Shown here one piece after another: positions 1 through 8,238 of a DNA stretch of 64,000 bases (position 1 is its first letter; each line of letters begins with the position of its first letter). The notes under the pieces were generated by a model, which searched no databases, was not told the DNA's origin, and saw only the letters and a program-made list of their open reading frames with translations. Location: NCBI GenBank assembly GCA_022835495.1, contig BQOK01000001.1, positions 868,001 through 932,000 on the forward strand, in the 5' to 3' direction. Origin of the DNA: Oscillospiraceae bacterium. GTDB taxonomy: Bacteria; Bacillota; Clostridia; Oscillospirales; Ruminococcaceae. The position numbers and the translations under genes were made by a program.

Positions 1-2
1 AC

Positions 3-476
3 TCGGTGTGCCGCGAGCACGGATACCTGGCGGGCGAGGAGTATACCTGCCCCATCTGCGGCCAGAAGACCGAGGTCTACAGCCGCATTACCGGCTATTA
101 CCGGCCGGTGCAGAACTGGAACGACGGAAAGGCCCAGGAATTCAAGGACCGCAAGACCTACGACATCGGCGCCAGCCGCCTGACCCACGGCCGCCCGGCG
201 GCGGGCCAGGAGCCGCCCGCCGCGGCCGCGGCCCCGGCAGAGCACCGGGCGCTGCTGTTCACCACCAAGACCTGCCCGAACTGCCGCGTGGCGGCGGGCA
301 TGCTGGAACGGGCGGGCCTGCCCTTTGAGCGCACCGACGCCGAGGAAAACGCCGCGCTGGTGGCCCGCTACGGGGTGTGCCAGGCGCCCACCCTGGTGGT
401 GGTGGAGGGCGAGAGCGTGCGCCGCTTTGCAAACCTTTCGGAGATTAAAAAATACACCCAGACGACCAGCCTGTAA
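3..476 (+). CDS. nrdD: Anaerobic ribonucleoside-triphosphate reductase C-terminus fused to a glutaredoxin-like domain (partial)
   Basis: Only the last 157 residues are in the window; the reading frame is open to the left edge, so the start lies upstream. The first part has the end of class III ribonucleotide reductase: a CPIC zinc-binding pair, then GYYRPVQNWNDGK and EFKDRKTYD, which in this family precede the glycyl-radical region. After an Ala/Pro-rich linker (about residues 60-80) comes a thioredoxin-fold segment with a CPNC redox pair and a cis-Pro-like APTLVVV strand, resembling a glutaredoxin/NrdH domain. NrdD makes dNTPs without oxygen; the fused domain could recycle its redox cysteines (inference). 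A thioredoxin-reductase-like gene starts 18 bp downstream, which supports a redox partnership. Confidence 0.85.
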   Translation, partial: SVCREHGYLAGEEYTCPICGQKTEVYSRITGYYRPVQNWNDGKAQEFKDRKTYDIGASRLTHGRPAAGQEPPAAAAAPAEHRALLFTTKTCPNCRVAAGMLERAGLPFERTDAEENAALVARYGVCQAPTLVVVEGESVRRFANLSEIKKYTQTTSL

Positions 477-494
477 GGGCGCGGAAAGGGGCCT

Positions 495-1415
495 TTGCAG
501 TTGGAATACGATGTGATCGTGGTGGGCGGCGGCCCGGCGGGCATGACCGCCGCCCTGTATGCCGCGCGGGCGGCGAAACGCGTGCTGCTGGCGGAGGGCG
601 CGGGCTTTGGCGGGCAGATCAGCCACTCGCCCCGGGTGGAAAATTACCCCGGCGTGGAACCCCAGAGCGGCAGCGCGCTGGCCGCCGCCATGGCGGACCA
701 GCTGGCCGCGCAGGAGGTGGAGTTCGGCTTTGCCGCCGCCACCGGCGCGCGGGCTGTGCCCGGCGGCTTTGAGGTGCTGGCCGAGGGGGAAGCCTGGCGG
801 GGCAAAAGCCTGGTGCTGGCGCCGGGCATGGAGCACCGCTGCCTGGGCCTTGCGGGCGAGGACGGGATTGCCGGTATTTCGTACTGCGCGGTGTGCGACG
901 GCGCGTTTTACAAGGGCCGGAAGGTGGCCGTGGTGGGCGGCGGCGACACCGCGCTGCAGGATGCCCTGCTGCTGGCGGAGCTGTGCGGGCATGTGACCCT
1001 GATCCACCGGCGGGGCGAGCTGCGCGGGGCGGCTGCCCTGGCAAAAAGGCTGCGCAGCCGCCCGAACGTGGAATTTTTGCTGAACACGGCCGTGACCGCG
1101 TTTGAGAGCGAGGCGGGCCGCCTGACCGGCCTTGCCGTGAAAAACACGGCGGACGCAAGCACCGGCAGGCTGGCGGTGGACGGCGTGTTTTTGGCGGTGG
1201 GGCAGACCCCCGGCACGGCGCCCTTTGCCGGCTTTGTGGTGCTGGATGAACAGGGCTTTGTGCTGGCGGGCGAGGACTGCCGCACCAGCCGGCCCGGGGT
1301 GTTTGCGGCGGGCGACTGCCGCACAAAGCAGGTGCGCCAGCTGGCCACAGCGGTGGGCGACGGGGCCGTTGCGGGCCTGGCCGCCAGCGAATGGGCCGCC
1401 GGGGCACAAGACTGA
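495..1415 (+). CDS. trxB: Thioredoxin-reductase-like FAD/NAD(P)H disulfide oxidoreductase
   Basis: This 306-residue protein starts with the FAD-binding Rossmann motif GGGPAGMTAALYAAR. Its redox-active CAVCDG pair lies near residue 132 and is followed by a second nucleotide-binding GGGDTALQDA motif. The C-terminal FAD-contact motif GVFAAGDC is present. Length and order match the low-molecular-weight thioredoxin reductase family. A GGAAAGGGG ribosome site precedes two TTG codons at 495 and 501, so either may be the start. It follows nrdD closely and ends in a strong terminator, so it probably reduces the glutaredoxin-like domain of its neighbour (inference). Confidence 0.85.
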   Translation: MQLEYDVIVVGGGPAGMTAALYAARAAKRVLLAEGAGFGGQISHSPRVENYPGVEPQSGSALAAAMADQLAAQEVEFGFAAATGARAVPGGFEVLAEGEAWRGKSLVLAPGMEHRCLGLAGEDGIAGISYCAVCDGAFYKGRKVAVVGGGDTALQDALLLAELCGHVTLIHRRGELRGAAALAKRLRSRPNVEFLLNTAVTAFESEAGRLTGLAVKNTADASTGRLAVDGVFLAVGQTPGTAPFAGFVVLDEQGFVLAGEDCRTSRPGVFAAGDCRTKQVRQLATAVGDGAVAGLAASEWAAGAQD

Positions 1416-1422
1416 ATAAAAA

Positions 1423-1452
1423 GGGCCGTTCCCCGGGGAACGGCCCTTTTTT
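1423..1452 (+). terminator. Rho-independent terminator after trxB
   Basis: A ten-base stem GGGCCGTTCC/GGAACGGCCC with a short loop is followed by six T. The IS200 left end starts immediately after the T run. Confidence 0.9.
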
Positions 1453-1627
1453 GACGTGCAAAACCACACGTTAGACGTGTGGTTCAAAAGAGCTTAAGCG
1501 ATGAAGAAGAAATAAAAACTCCTTTTGCTATAATGAAACTGCGGTCTGCCAACTGCAGTAAGAAAGCAAAAGGAGGACATTCAGAATGAGCCTGAATGAC
1601 ATAAATAGTTTATCCCATACAAAAGTA

Positions 1628-1647
1628 CAGTTTACAAGGGACTACAC
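1628..1647 (+). repeat. Left terminal inverted repeat of the mobilisable element
   Basis: CAGTTTACAAGG followed by GACTACAC lies three bases inside the left junction. It matches the reverse complement of 11314-11333 at 19 of 20 positions and is probably the recombinase binding half-site. Confidence 0.8.
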
Positions 1648-1680
1648 AGGGTAGGTATCTGACGGGAAGGGTTCCGCCCG

Positions 1681-3192
1681 TCAGATTTTCCATGTGATAT
1701 TCAAACTATCGCTTGTGGCGGCTATGGTGGTAATCATCAAATCCACCACCCGCCGCTTGTCGTCAAAGGATACATTGTCCCATGTGTCGAGGTAGCCGGA
1801 AATCTGATTGACCTGTTCCGGGCTGATGGCTTCCACCGTCAACTCGGCTATCTGCTTCACAAGTTCCTGTTTGCGCCCGTCCAGTTCCGCTATCTTCACG
1901 TTCACATAGGAGAGCAGCACATTGTTTGCGCCCGTCAGACTGTCCACCAGCTTTTCAATCTCGCTGTCCACATGGAGAAGTTCCACTTGCAGGGCGGCGA
2001 TTTTCGGGTTTGCCTTTGCCGCTTTCTTCCTGCCCGTCAGCGTCTTGTGCTTTTCCAGCTTTTTCACCATCTGCTGGTAAACCACCGCTTCCAGTTCCGA
2101 AGTGATGATTTTCCCGCACCCGGCACAGCTTTTATTGTCCAGCCGTTTTGTGCAGCGGAGATATTGCTTTCCCACAGGATTGTTAATGCTCATAAGAGCA
2201 TACCCGCAATTCCCGCATTTGATTTTTCCCGCCAGCCATGTGTGGGTGGCTTTCCGGGCAGACTGAATTTTCATGTTGTTCATCAGCTTCTTGCGGCAGG
2301 TCAGCCAGATGTCAGAGGGGACAATGCCCTCATGGGGAGCCAGCACCAGCATTTGGTCTTTCAAGTCGTTCTTTTTGCTGGGCTTCACATCCCGCCCTTG
2401 ATACAGATAGCAGCCATTCATGCCGGTAAAATCGGCAGCGTCATTGACAATGACCGTCCCTTGACTTTTGAAAAACTCGTACACATCAAGGTCTGCCTGC
2501 ACATAGACGGGATTGCGTAACATCTGCGCCAGCGTGGGGCGTATTAGTTCCTTGCCGTTGAATAAAATTCCCTGTTCGGCAAAGTACCGGGTAATGTCCC
2601 CGTAGGAGGTTGTGGGCTGGGCGTACATCTCGAACATCAGCCGGATATTTGCCGCTTCATCTGGATTTACCACCAGCTTCTTTGTGTTGATACCATCCAT
2701 CTTGATTGGTTCGGTGTGGAAGCCGTAAGGGGCTGTTCCACCCATCTTAAACCCTCGCTGGCTACGGGAATAGTAAGCGTCCGTTACCCGCTTCTGTATG
2801 GTTTCTCTCTCAAGCTGGGCGAACACGATACAGATATTCAGCATCGCCCGCCCCATCGGGGTGGAGGTATCAAACTTTTCCGTAGAGGACACAAACTCCA
2901 CATTGTACTGCTGGAACAGCTCCATCATGTTGGCAAAGTCCAGAATGGAACGGCTGATACGGTCGAGTTTGTAAACCACGACTTTTGCAATCAGCCCCCG
3001 CTTGATGTCCCGCACCAGTTCTTGAAACTTCGGACGGTCTGTGTTCTTGCCGCTGTACCCTTTGTCTGTGTATTCCTTGCAGTTACCGCCTTTCAACTCG
3101 TATTTGCAAAATTCAATCTGGCTTTCAATGGAAATGCTGTCCTTTTTGTCTACCGATTGTCTTGCATAGATTGCGTCTATTCGATTGTTCAT
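1681..3192 (-). CDS. Large serine recombinase (element integrase/excisionase)
   Basis: This 503-residue protein has an N-terminal resolvase domain with catalytic Ser13 in YARQS and downstream Arg motifs (KLDRISRS). A recombinase domain covers about residues 160-290, and a zinc ribbon follows (CGNCGY and CAGCG pairs, about 325-365). The C-terminal half has a coiled-coil-rich segment. This is the architecture of large serine recombinases such as TnpX/TndX. The stop lies only 56 bp from the left junction, the usual position for the enzyme that moves such elements. It should catalyse site-specific recombination with a short core, consistent with the AAA overlap at both ends. Confidence 0.93.
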   Translation of the reverse strand: MNNRIDAIYARQSVDKKDSISIESQIEFCKYELKGGNCKEYTDKGYSGKNTDRPKFQELVRDIKRGLIAKVVVYKLDRISRSILDFANMMELFQQYNVEFVSSTEKFDTSTPMGRAMLNICIVFAQLERETIQKRVTDAYYSRSQRGFKMGGTAPYGFHTEPIKMDGINTKKLVVNPDEAANIRLMFEMYAQPTTSYGDITRYFAEQGILFNGKELIRPTLAQMLRNPVYVQADLDVYEFFKSQGTVIVNDAADFTGMNGCYLYQGRDVKPSKKNDLKDQMLVLAPHEGIVPSDIWLTCRKKLMNNMKIQSARKATHTWLAGKIKCGNCGYALMSINNPVGKQYLRCTKRLDNKSCAGCGKIITSELEAVVYQQMVKKLEKHKTLTGRKKAAKANPKIAALQVELLHVDSEIEKLVDSLTGANNVLLSYVNVKIAELDGRKQELVKQIAELTVEAISPEQVNQISGYLDTWDNVSFDDKRRVVDLMITTIAATSDSLNITWKI

Positions 3193-3286
3193 ATTGTCGC
3201 TCCTTTTCTTAAAAAAGAAACGGAGCTGCTGACAGTTTTATTATACCGCCAGCAGCCCCGCAAATCAACGATGGCTTCGGAAAACC

Positions 3287-3478
3287 TTATGCCCCGGCTT
3301 CCTCACTCTGCCGCTTGTCGGCATACTTGCGGAACACCTCATAAAGCTGCTGTTCCAGCTCCCGGCGTTTTGCCGCTTCCTGCTCCGGCGTGAACACCGG
3401 GGAGAGATTTTCCAGCGTGATTTCCTTTCCCTGAAAAGTCACGACTTCGGTTTCTTTCTTGTATCTGATATGCTCCAT
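3287..3478 (-). CDS. Small conserved mobile-element protein, function unknown
   Basis: This 63-residue charged protein begins MEHIRYKKETEVV and has a Glu/Arg/Lys-rich helix in its second half. The start at 3478 is chosen because GGAGG lies four bases upstream; an in-frame ATG at 3502 has no ribosome site. It sits between the serine recombinase and the relaxase, a place where small accessory proteins often occur in related elements. A role in regulating excision or transfer is possible but unproven. Confidence 0.6.
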   Translation of the reverse strand: MEHIRYKKETEVVTFQGKEITLENLSPVFTPEQEAAKRRELEQQLYEVFRKYADKRQSEEAGA

Positions 3479-3548
3479 AGTACCTCCATATTTAATTTTC
3501 AAAGTGCAGTGCCGCCATGCTGCGGCGTGAAATGTTTTCTGCCATCAA

Positions 3549-4490
3549 TCACCGTTCCCTTGTGTGCCGCTGTTGCCGTTTCAGTTCTGCCAGCACCTCC
3601 GGCGGGATACGGTCTACCAGCCGCTGAATGTCTTTCAGCTCGCTTTCCAGCTTTGCCCGTTCCATCGTATCTTTCATCTTGCCTTTTTCGCTGGCTTTGG
3701 CTCTAGCTTCCAACTGTTCATTTTCTACCAAAAGGTCGTTTATCGTGACCTTGTATTTTTTGAGCTGCCCGGAGAAATTCTCCATCTGCGGAAACCACTT
3801 TTTCAGCAGGGAGAGGGCTTCCTCTTTCTTCTTTCCGGCATTGAACGGGGTAATATCGCCCAGCGTGGCTTCAATGGCTCTTGCCTGTTTGGAGAGATTG
3901 ACCGCCTGTTTGAACAGACGGGTGGGGATATGCTTCCTGCCTGTCTTGCTGGCGCTTTCCCCACGCTCCAAGTCGGGATATTTCTCCACCATATAAGCGT
4001 GAAAATCGTCCTGCCATTTTGTCAAGTTCGCCCGGTTGCCGATGATTTCTTTAGCGCACAGACGGTTGTCCTCTGTCAGCGGGACAAAGACCAAATGCAG
4101 GTGGGGCGTTTTCTCGTCCATGTGTACCACCGCCGACACGATATTTTCTTTCCCTACCCGCCCGATTAAGAAATCAGCCGCCCTCTGGAAAAATTCCTGT
4201 ATCTCCTTTGGGGACTTCTTCTTGAAAAATTCCGGGCTGGCGGTAATCAGCGTATCCACAAACCGGGTACTGTCCTTACGGGTATGGCAGCCTGCCTGTT
4301 CAATACGGTTCTGTATAAAGTGGTAGTACCTGCCCTCTGGCTTGACGATATGGAAGTTGTATTTGCTCCGGCTGGTGTCAATGTCGGGGTTGCTGGCATA
4401 TTGCTCTTTCTGCCGTTCGTGATGGGCTTCCAGCGGTCTTGCTGGGTTGCCCTTGTGTTTTTCAAACCGCAAAATTGCGTGTTGTGCCAT
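3549..4490 (-). CDS. mob: MobV-family relaxase (Pre/Mob)
   Basis: The 313-residue protein has the MobV metal-binding motif HMDEKTPHLHL near residue 125, an N-terminal AHHERQ His cluster matching the catalytic-His region of MobM, and a helical C-terminal tail. Relaxases of this family nick the transfer origin and pilot the strand through a conjugation channel supplied by another element. No type IV secretion genes are visible, so the element should be mobilisable rather than self-transmissible. The origin of transfer is expected just upstream (4491-4673), but I could not assign a specific nick site. Confidence 0.9.
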   Translation of the reverse strand: MAQHAILRFEKHKGNPARPLEAHHERQKEQYASNPDIDTSRSKYNFHIVKPEGRYYHFIQNRIEQAGCHTRKDSTRFVDTLITASPEFFKKKSPKEIQEFFQRAADFLIGRVGKENIVSAVVHMDEKTPHLHLVFVPLTEDNRLCAKEIIGNRANLTKWQDDFHAYMVEKYPDLERGESASKTGRKHIPTRLFKQAVNLSKQARAIEATLGDITPFNAGKKKEEALSLLKKWFPQMENFSGQLKKYKVTINDLLVENEQLEARAKASEKGKMKDTMERAKLESELKDIQRLVDRIPPEVLAELKRQQRHTRER

Positions 4491-4673
4491 GAAACTCCTT
4501 TCCCCATTCCATTCCTTTCCGGGACTTTTCCACAGGAAAATCCCGCAGAAAATATCTCGGATAGGAAGGGAATGGATAGAATATAAATCAATATTTTTAT
4601 TTCTGTATTTCTATATACCGTCCGGTTTTCGTACTTCAAGAGGATTGATTATCGTACTCATCGAGTGCGGTTT

Positions 4674-5069
4674 TCAGCCCTCCGGCGTACCAGAACGGGA
4701 TTTCTTGAAGTCGGTGTTTGGAACCGCTTCATAGGATTTTGGGTAAATGCGGTTGGGTTTTCCACAGCCCTGCTTCTGGATCTCCACAAGCCCTACATAC
4801 TGCAATTCCCGCAGGGTGTTGACCGCTTTCTGCCGTCCGCAGTGGAGCAGCTCTACCACCTCGTTGATGGGATAGTAGAGGTAAATGCGCCCGTATTCAT
4901 CTGCCCAGCCGTTTTTCCGGGACAGGTCTGTCCGGCGCAGGATAAAGGCATACAGTACCTTTGCTTCGTTGGACAGTGGCGTGAATGTGGGGGCTTCAAA
5001 AAGGAAATTGGGAAGCCGGGTAAAGCTGACCGTCTTTTCCGGCTGATGGATATAAATGGTGTTTGTCAT
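4674..5069 (-). CDS. Replication initiator protein A N-terminal-type protein
   Basis: The 131-residue protein contains features of the RepA_N family: FTRLPNFLF near the start, LSNEAKVLYAFILRR and the winged-helix-like RQKAVNTLREL segment. Full-length initiators of this family are usually much longer, so this is either a truncated initiator or a stand-alone DNA-binding version that is common in mobilisable elements. No clear ribosome site precedes the ATG. It could help the excised circle replicate or regulate the neighbouring mob gene (inference). Confidence 0.75.
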   Translation of the reverse strand: MTNTIYIHQPEKTVSFTRLPNFLFEAPTFTPLSNEAKVLYAFILRRTDLSRKNGWADEYGRIYLYYPINEVVELLHCGRQKAVNTLRELQYVGLVEIQKQGCGKPNRIYPKSYEAVPNTDFKKSRSGTPEG

Positions 5070-5180
5070 ATCGTGTTTTGTGGACGGTTAGAAGCCCATT
5101 TTCTGGGGCAGACGGTAGTTTCTATTGCCTGCCCCTGTTCTGTGCTTGCAAAGCCTTGAAAATCAAGGACCTTTCAGCCC

Positions 5181-5594
5181 CTAACTGTCCACACAAGACC
5201 TCCTTTTCCGTTCACTTTCTGTTTTCTGCCGCCTGTGAACTCTGGCGGCACAGTTGGGACAGTATTTCGCCCGGTTGGACTTTGGGACGAACACGCTGCC
5301 GCAGACCGCACAGTGTTTTAGCTCCTTATCCCGGAAAATCTCTGTTTCCAGCGTCCCGATTTGCGGCAAGACCGAACAGCGGAACCACTTACAGCAGACT
5401 GAGAAAGAAATGGTCTGGGGGCAGGTGTGGGTGTCCCCATCGTCAAGGAGCATACAGTTCCCGTCCTCATAGTTGCAGCACTCCCGGCGGATCAGGGCGT
5501 TTGCCTGTTTCCTCTGTGCCGGTGTCATGCGGTAAAGGGGACCGTCCTGCTTGCGCTCTATGGGCGGCAGTCGTTTATATGGGTTCTCTCTCAT
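5181..5594 (-). CDS. Cysteine-rich VLP-type protein
   Basis: The 137-residue protein has many cysteines: RRECCNYEDGNC, TCPQ, SVCCKWFRC, HCAVCG and YCPNC, the last two forming a zinc-ribbon-like unit. A Lys/Arg-rich tail follows. This matches the Cys-rich VLP proteins found in clostridial mobilisable elements. I choose the start at 5594 because GGAGGG lies six bases upstream; the longer frame to 5759 runs into repeat B and has no ribosome site. The function is unknown; nucleic-acid binding is plausible. Confidence 0.75.
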   Translation of the reverse strand: MRENPYKRLPPIERKQDGPLYRMTPAQRKQANALIRRECCNYEDGNCMLLDDGDTHTCPQTISFSVCCKWFRCSVLPQIGTLETEIFRDKELKHCAVCGSVFVPKSNRAKYCPNCAARVHRRQKTESERKRRSCVDS

Positions 5595-5686
5595 GTGTTC
5601 CCTCCATTTTTCCTTTGCCGTTCTCCCCGAAAAGGCTTCCTGCCCCATTCCTGCGGCGTGTTCCAGCGTTGGCACGCTCCCCGGAC

Positions 5687-5903
5687 TTCGGGACATTTTG
5701 TCCCGAAGTGGCTCGTTGCAGTGCTTCCCCTGCCTAGGTATTCCTTTTCGGACGGTCATTCATTTTTCAAGGTGCAGCTCATCGATGAACTACCTTAAGT
5801 CTACACCTAAAAGACCACCCGCCCCGTATATCCATAAGGTCGGAAATCAGCCCGGAAAACTGCCTATTTCCACGCTCTCGGAATTGTGGTAAAATAAAAA
5901 TAC
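5687..5903 (+). repeat. Repeat B, copy 1 (left boundary of the cassette array)
   Basis: These 217 bp recur at 8239-8491 with few changes, except for a 36 bp insertion in the second copy. The repeat begins with a small hairpin (CTTCGGGACA/TGTCCCGAAG around it) and ends at a TAAAAT box just upstream of the first cargo gene of each cassette, so it probably supplies the cassette promoter. Confidence 0.85.
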
Positions 5904-5937
5904 ATTAAGTGTCCATTCATAGTTGTAGAGGTAAAAA

Positions 5938-6267
5938 ATGAGAAATAGGGAACAGGAGATTAAATGGCAAAGAATAATAGAAATTTGCATGGAAGATGTT
6001 AAAAATTACTTTGCGGATATAGAACAGAGTATTGAATTTGGAACATATATTCAGCCAGCAAACTATTTTGTATCGTACATCTTTTCTACAAATGCGCGAT
6101 TAAAAGCGGCACAGCAAAGCGGACTAACCGAAAAAATCAATTTATATCACAGAGCACAGTTGAAAAAACATAATTATCCAATTCAAGGAATTAAAGATTG
6201 TACGTTTGCTTCACAAGAAGAATGTGATAAAGAATATAACGGAAATTGGTATTATTACTACAAATAA
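5938..6267 (+). CDS. AT-rich cassette cargo protein, unknown function
   Basis: This 109-residue protein has no signal peptide or membrane segment and is rich in Tyr and Lys (it ends NGNWYYYYK). A GAGG ribosome site lies just upstream. It is the first gene after repeat B of cassette 1 and is clearly AT-richer than the XRE gene that follows, which suggests separate acquisition. I do not recognise the family. Its size and setting are compatible with a small cytoplasmic immunity protein, but no motif proves it. Confidence 0.6.
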   Translation: MRNREQEIKWQRIIEICMEDVKNYFADIEQSIEFGTYIQPANYFVSYIFSTNARLKAAQQSGLTEKINLYHRAQLKKHNYPIQGIKDCTFASQEECDKEYNGNWYYYYK

Positions 6268-6349
6268 TATGATGCTTAGTTCATCTGGCATCTGAATAGA
6301 GCACAAAAGCTATAACTTTTCATCTATCAAGCAGACAAGGAGGGGGAGC

Positions 6350-7150
6350 ATGGAACTATCCATACAAGAACGATTGAAAGACCTGCGTGTGGAGCGTGGG
6401 CTGACGCTGGAACAGCTTGCAGAGCAAACACATCTCTCCAAGTCGGCGCTGGGCAGTTATGAGGGGGATAATTTCAAGGACATCAGCCATTATGCCCTTA
6501 TTGAGTTAGCAAAGTTTTATGAAGTGACTGTTGATTATCTGCTGGGGCGTTCTCAAACAAAAAGTCACCCAAACGCCGATCTTGCAGACCTGCGTTTGAG
6601 TGATGATATGATTGAACTCTTGAAAAGTGGGCTGGTGGATAATTCACTCTTGTGCGAGCTGGCAGTACACCCGGATTTTCCCCGGCTGATGGCTGACCTT
6701 GAAATCTATGTGAACGGCGTAGCGATAAAGCAGGTGCAGAGTGCAAACGCCATTGTAGACGCTGTGAGCGCAACCATTGTGAAGCAGCACAATCCCGGCT
6801 TGTCCGACCCGCAGCTAAGACAGCTTATCGCCGCCCATATTGATGACGACAGTTTTTGCCGCTATGTGATACAGCAGGACATAAACAAGATAGCTCTTGA
6901 CCTGCGGGAAGCACATAAGGACGATTTTTTCAGCGTCCCGGAGGACAACCCGCTGGAAGATTTCTTGCAGACTGTTGATGAAGCTGCCAACCCAGATAGC
7001 GACCCGGAGCAAGCGGCTTTGGCGTTTATCTGTAAGCGGCTCAAATTGAATTTGAAGAAGCTGTCCGAAGAAGAAAAGAAGTGGCTGAAAAAGATTGCAC
7101 AGAAGTCGGACTTGCTGAAAAATCCAAACCCACAACGGGGGCGGAAGTAG
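6350..7150 (+). CDS. XRE-family transcriptional regulator, cassette 1
   Basis: The 266-residue protein has an N-terminal helix-turn-helix (about residues 5-65, with LTLEQLAEQTHLSKSALGSYE and VTVDYLLGRS). A long acidic/helical C-terminal region ends in a basic tail. An AAGGAGGGGG ribosome site precedes it. The gene at 9201 is nearly identical, differing at only a handful of residues. Identity between the copies begins at the ribosome site and ends at the stop codon, while the genes on both sides differ. It probably regulates its cassette; the C-terminal domain may sense a signal or partner (inference). Confidence 0.85.
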   Translation: MELSIQERLKDLRVERGLTLEQLAEQTHLSKSALGSYEGDNFKDISHYALIELAKFYEVTVDYLLGRSQTKSHPNADLADLRLSDDMIELLKSGLVDNSLLCELAVHPDFPRLMADLEIYVNGVAIKQVQSANAIVDAVSATIVKQHNPGLSDPQLRQLIAAHIDDDSFCRYVIQQDINKIALDLREAHKDDFFSVPEDNPLEDFLQTVDEAANPDSDPEQAALAFICKRLKLNLKKLSEEEKKWLKKIAQKSDLLKNPNPQRGRK

Positions 7151-7190
7151 GAGAACAGCAAATCGGAATTTGATAAAGGAATGTGATTGT

Positions 7191-7409
7191 ATGAAAAAAA
7201 TGATTTTAGGAATTGTGTGGCAGCTAATGGGTTTTCTTGGTTCAATAATTATTCTATGCTCTGCGGCACCTTACCAGTGGGATTATAACGGAATTACTGG
7301 TATTTTAGGTAGTTTGTTGGGATTAGACTTAATAATCCCACTCATTATTTGCATTATATTTTTTATTTGCGGTGCAGTGGTCTGTTTCAAGGCAATAGGT
7401 GAAAAGTAA
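7191..7409 (+). CDS. Small two-helix membrane protein (cassette cargo)
   Basis: The 72-residue protein has two hydrophobic segments (about residues 4-24 and 40-64) separated by a short loop containing APYQWDYNG. The start at 7191 follows AAAGGA by ten bases; an upstream TTG at 7170 overlaps that site. It lies between XRE copy 1 and the DUF4274-like gene. I do not recognise the family. A membrane immunity or anchor protein is one possibility. Confidence 0.6.
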   Translation: MKKMILGIVWQLMGFLGSIIILCSAAPYQWDYNGITGILGSLLGLDLIIPLIICIIFFICGAVVCFKAIGEK

Positions 7410-7468
7410 AATTCAGTTGATAGAACTAATAAAGAAATATAAAAATATGAATTTTAGGAGGTATTTTG

Positions 7469-8050
7469 ATGTTAAAAATTGAAGATATTTTAAGAGAAGA
7501 TTTTGATTGGGAAAATGTAGAGATTGACGAAAATGAATTTGATGAGTTAGAAAACCAGTTAATTATAAATTATTTAAAGAAAAACTCTCCAAAAGAAAGA
7601 CAACTTTTAGCAATAGATTGGAACTTTGATAATTCTAAGGAAGTTATCAAATGGATAGCAGAACAGCCTGATACTGACAAGGGAACAGCTCTATTCCTAT
7701 ATTGGTATATGAATCCTCAATTTTTTAAGAAATATGAAAATAGAAAAGAATGTGAAGAAGAGGACAGCTGGGCTTTAGAAGATTTTGATATTGTTGAAAC
7801 TCTTGAAAAAAATTATATTTCAGGATATTATAAAAATCAAAAATATGCTTTTGACCCTAAAAATGATCCATATAATTCAGATTATGACTGGACAGAAGAA
7901 GTTGACGAAGAGGAAATGAAAAGAGAGATACCTAAAGAGATGTATATGGCTTTAGATGGAGAAGTTTTAGAAAGTCCAAACTGGGAAGAAGGAATTCCAA
8001 CTGCTCTTTCTGAAATTATGGACAAGCTTTGTGACGCTTTGGACGAATAA
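7469..8050 (+). CDS. DUF4274-like acidic protein, possible immunity protein
   Basis: The 193-residue protein is strongly acidic and AT-rich, with AGGAGGT seven bases before the ATG. The segment around residues 50-85 (LAIDWNFDN, KGTALFLYWYMNP) resembles the DUF4274 domain, which is often found beside polymorphic-toxin systems. The second half is a Glu/Asp-rich extension. It closes cassette 1 and is followed by repeat A. An immunity role is inferred from family resemblance and context; no toxin gene is in the element. Confidence 0.6.
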   Translation: MLKIEDILREDFDWENVEIDENEFDELENQLIINYLKKNSPKERQLLAIDWNFDNSKEVIKWIAEQPDTDKGTALFLYWYMNPQFFKKYENRKECEEEDSWALEDFDIVETLEKNYISGYYKNQKYAFDPKNDPYNSDYDWTEEVDEEEMKREIPKEMYMALDGEVLESPNWEEGIPTALSEIMDKLCDALDE

Positions 8051-8060
8051 AAAAGAAAAA

Positions 8061-8238
8061 TTCCCATTTATCGAGGAGATAGCAAAGCTAGCCGAGCCAG
8101 TCAACGGTCAAGATGAACGGCGCATTTCATGCGCCGCCGTTGACAGTCCCGCCCGTCTTTGCTGATGGGCAATCAAGGCGGGAAAGCCCTAAAATGGCTT
8201 CCCGCCCATTTCAATTTTTACGGGAGTGTGTCCACAAG
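8061..8238 (+). repeat. Repeat A, copy 1 (cassette end)
   Basis: This repeat recurs at 10791-10968. It contains two strong hairpins: an AACGGCGCAT-type stem around 8112-8142 and a GGCGGGAAAGCC/GGCTTCCCGCC stem around 8178-8206. The second could end transcription of the cassette, but it lacks a long T run. Confidence 0.85.

Noticed and set aside
1453-1624. A riboswitch or attenuator, suggested by the hairpin after the trxB terminator
   Set aside because: The same hairpin occurs at the other IS200 copy, so it is the IS left end.
4491-4673. Origin of transfer upstream of the MobV relaxase
   Set aside because: Expected here from family knowledge, but no nick-site sequence could be recognised, so no feature is called.
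5427-5892. Plus-strand reading frames across repeat B, recurring at 8159-8480
   Set aside because: They recur only because the repeat recurs; codon content and lack of ribosome sites argue against real genes.
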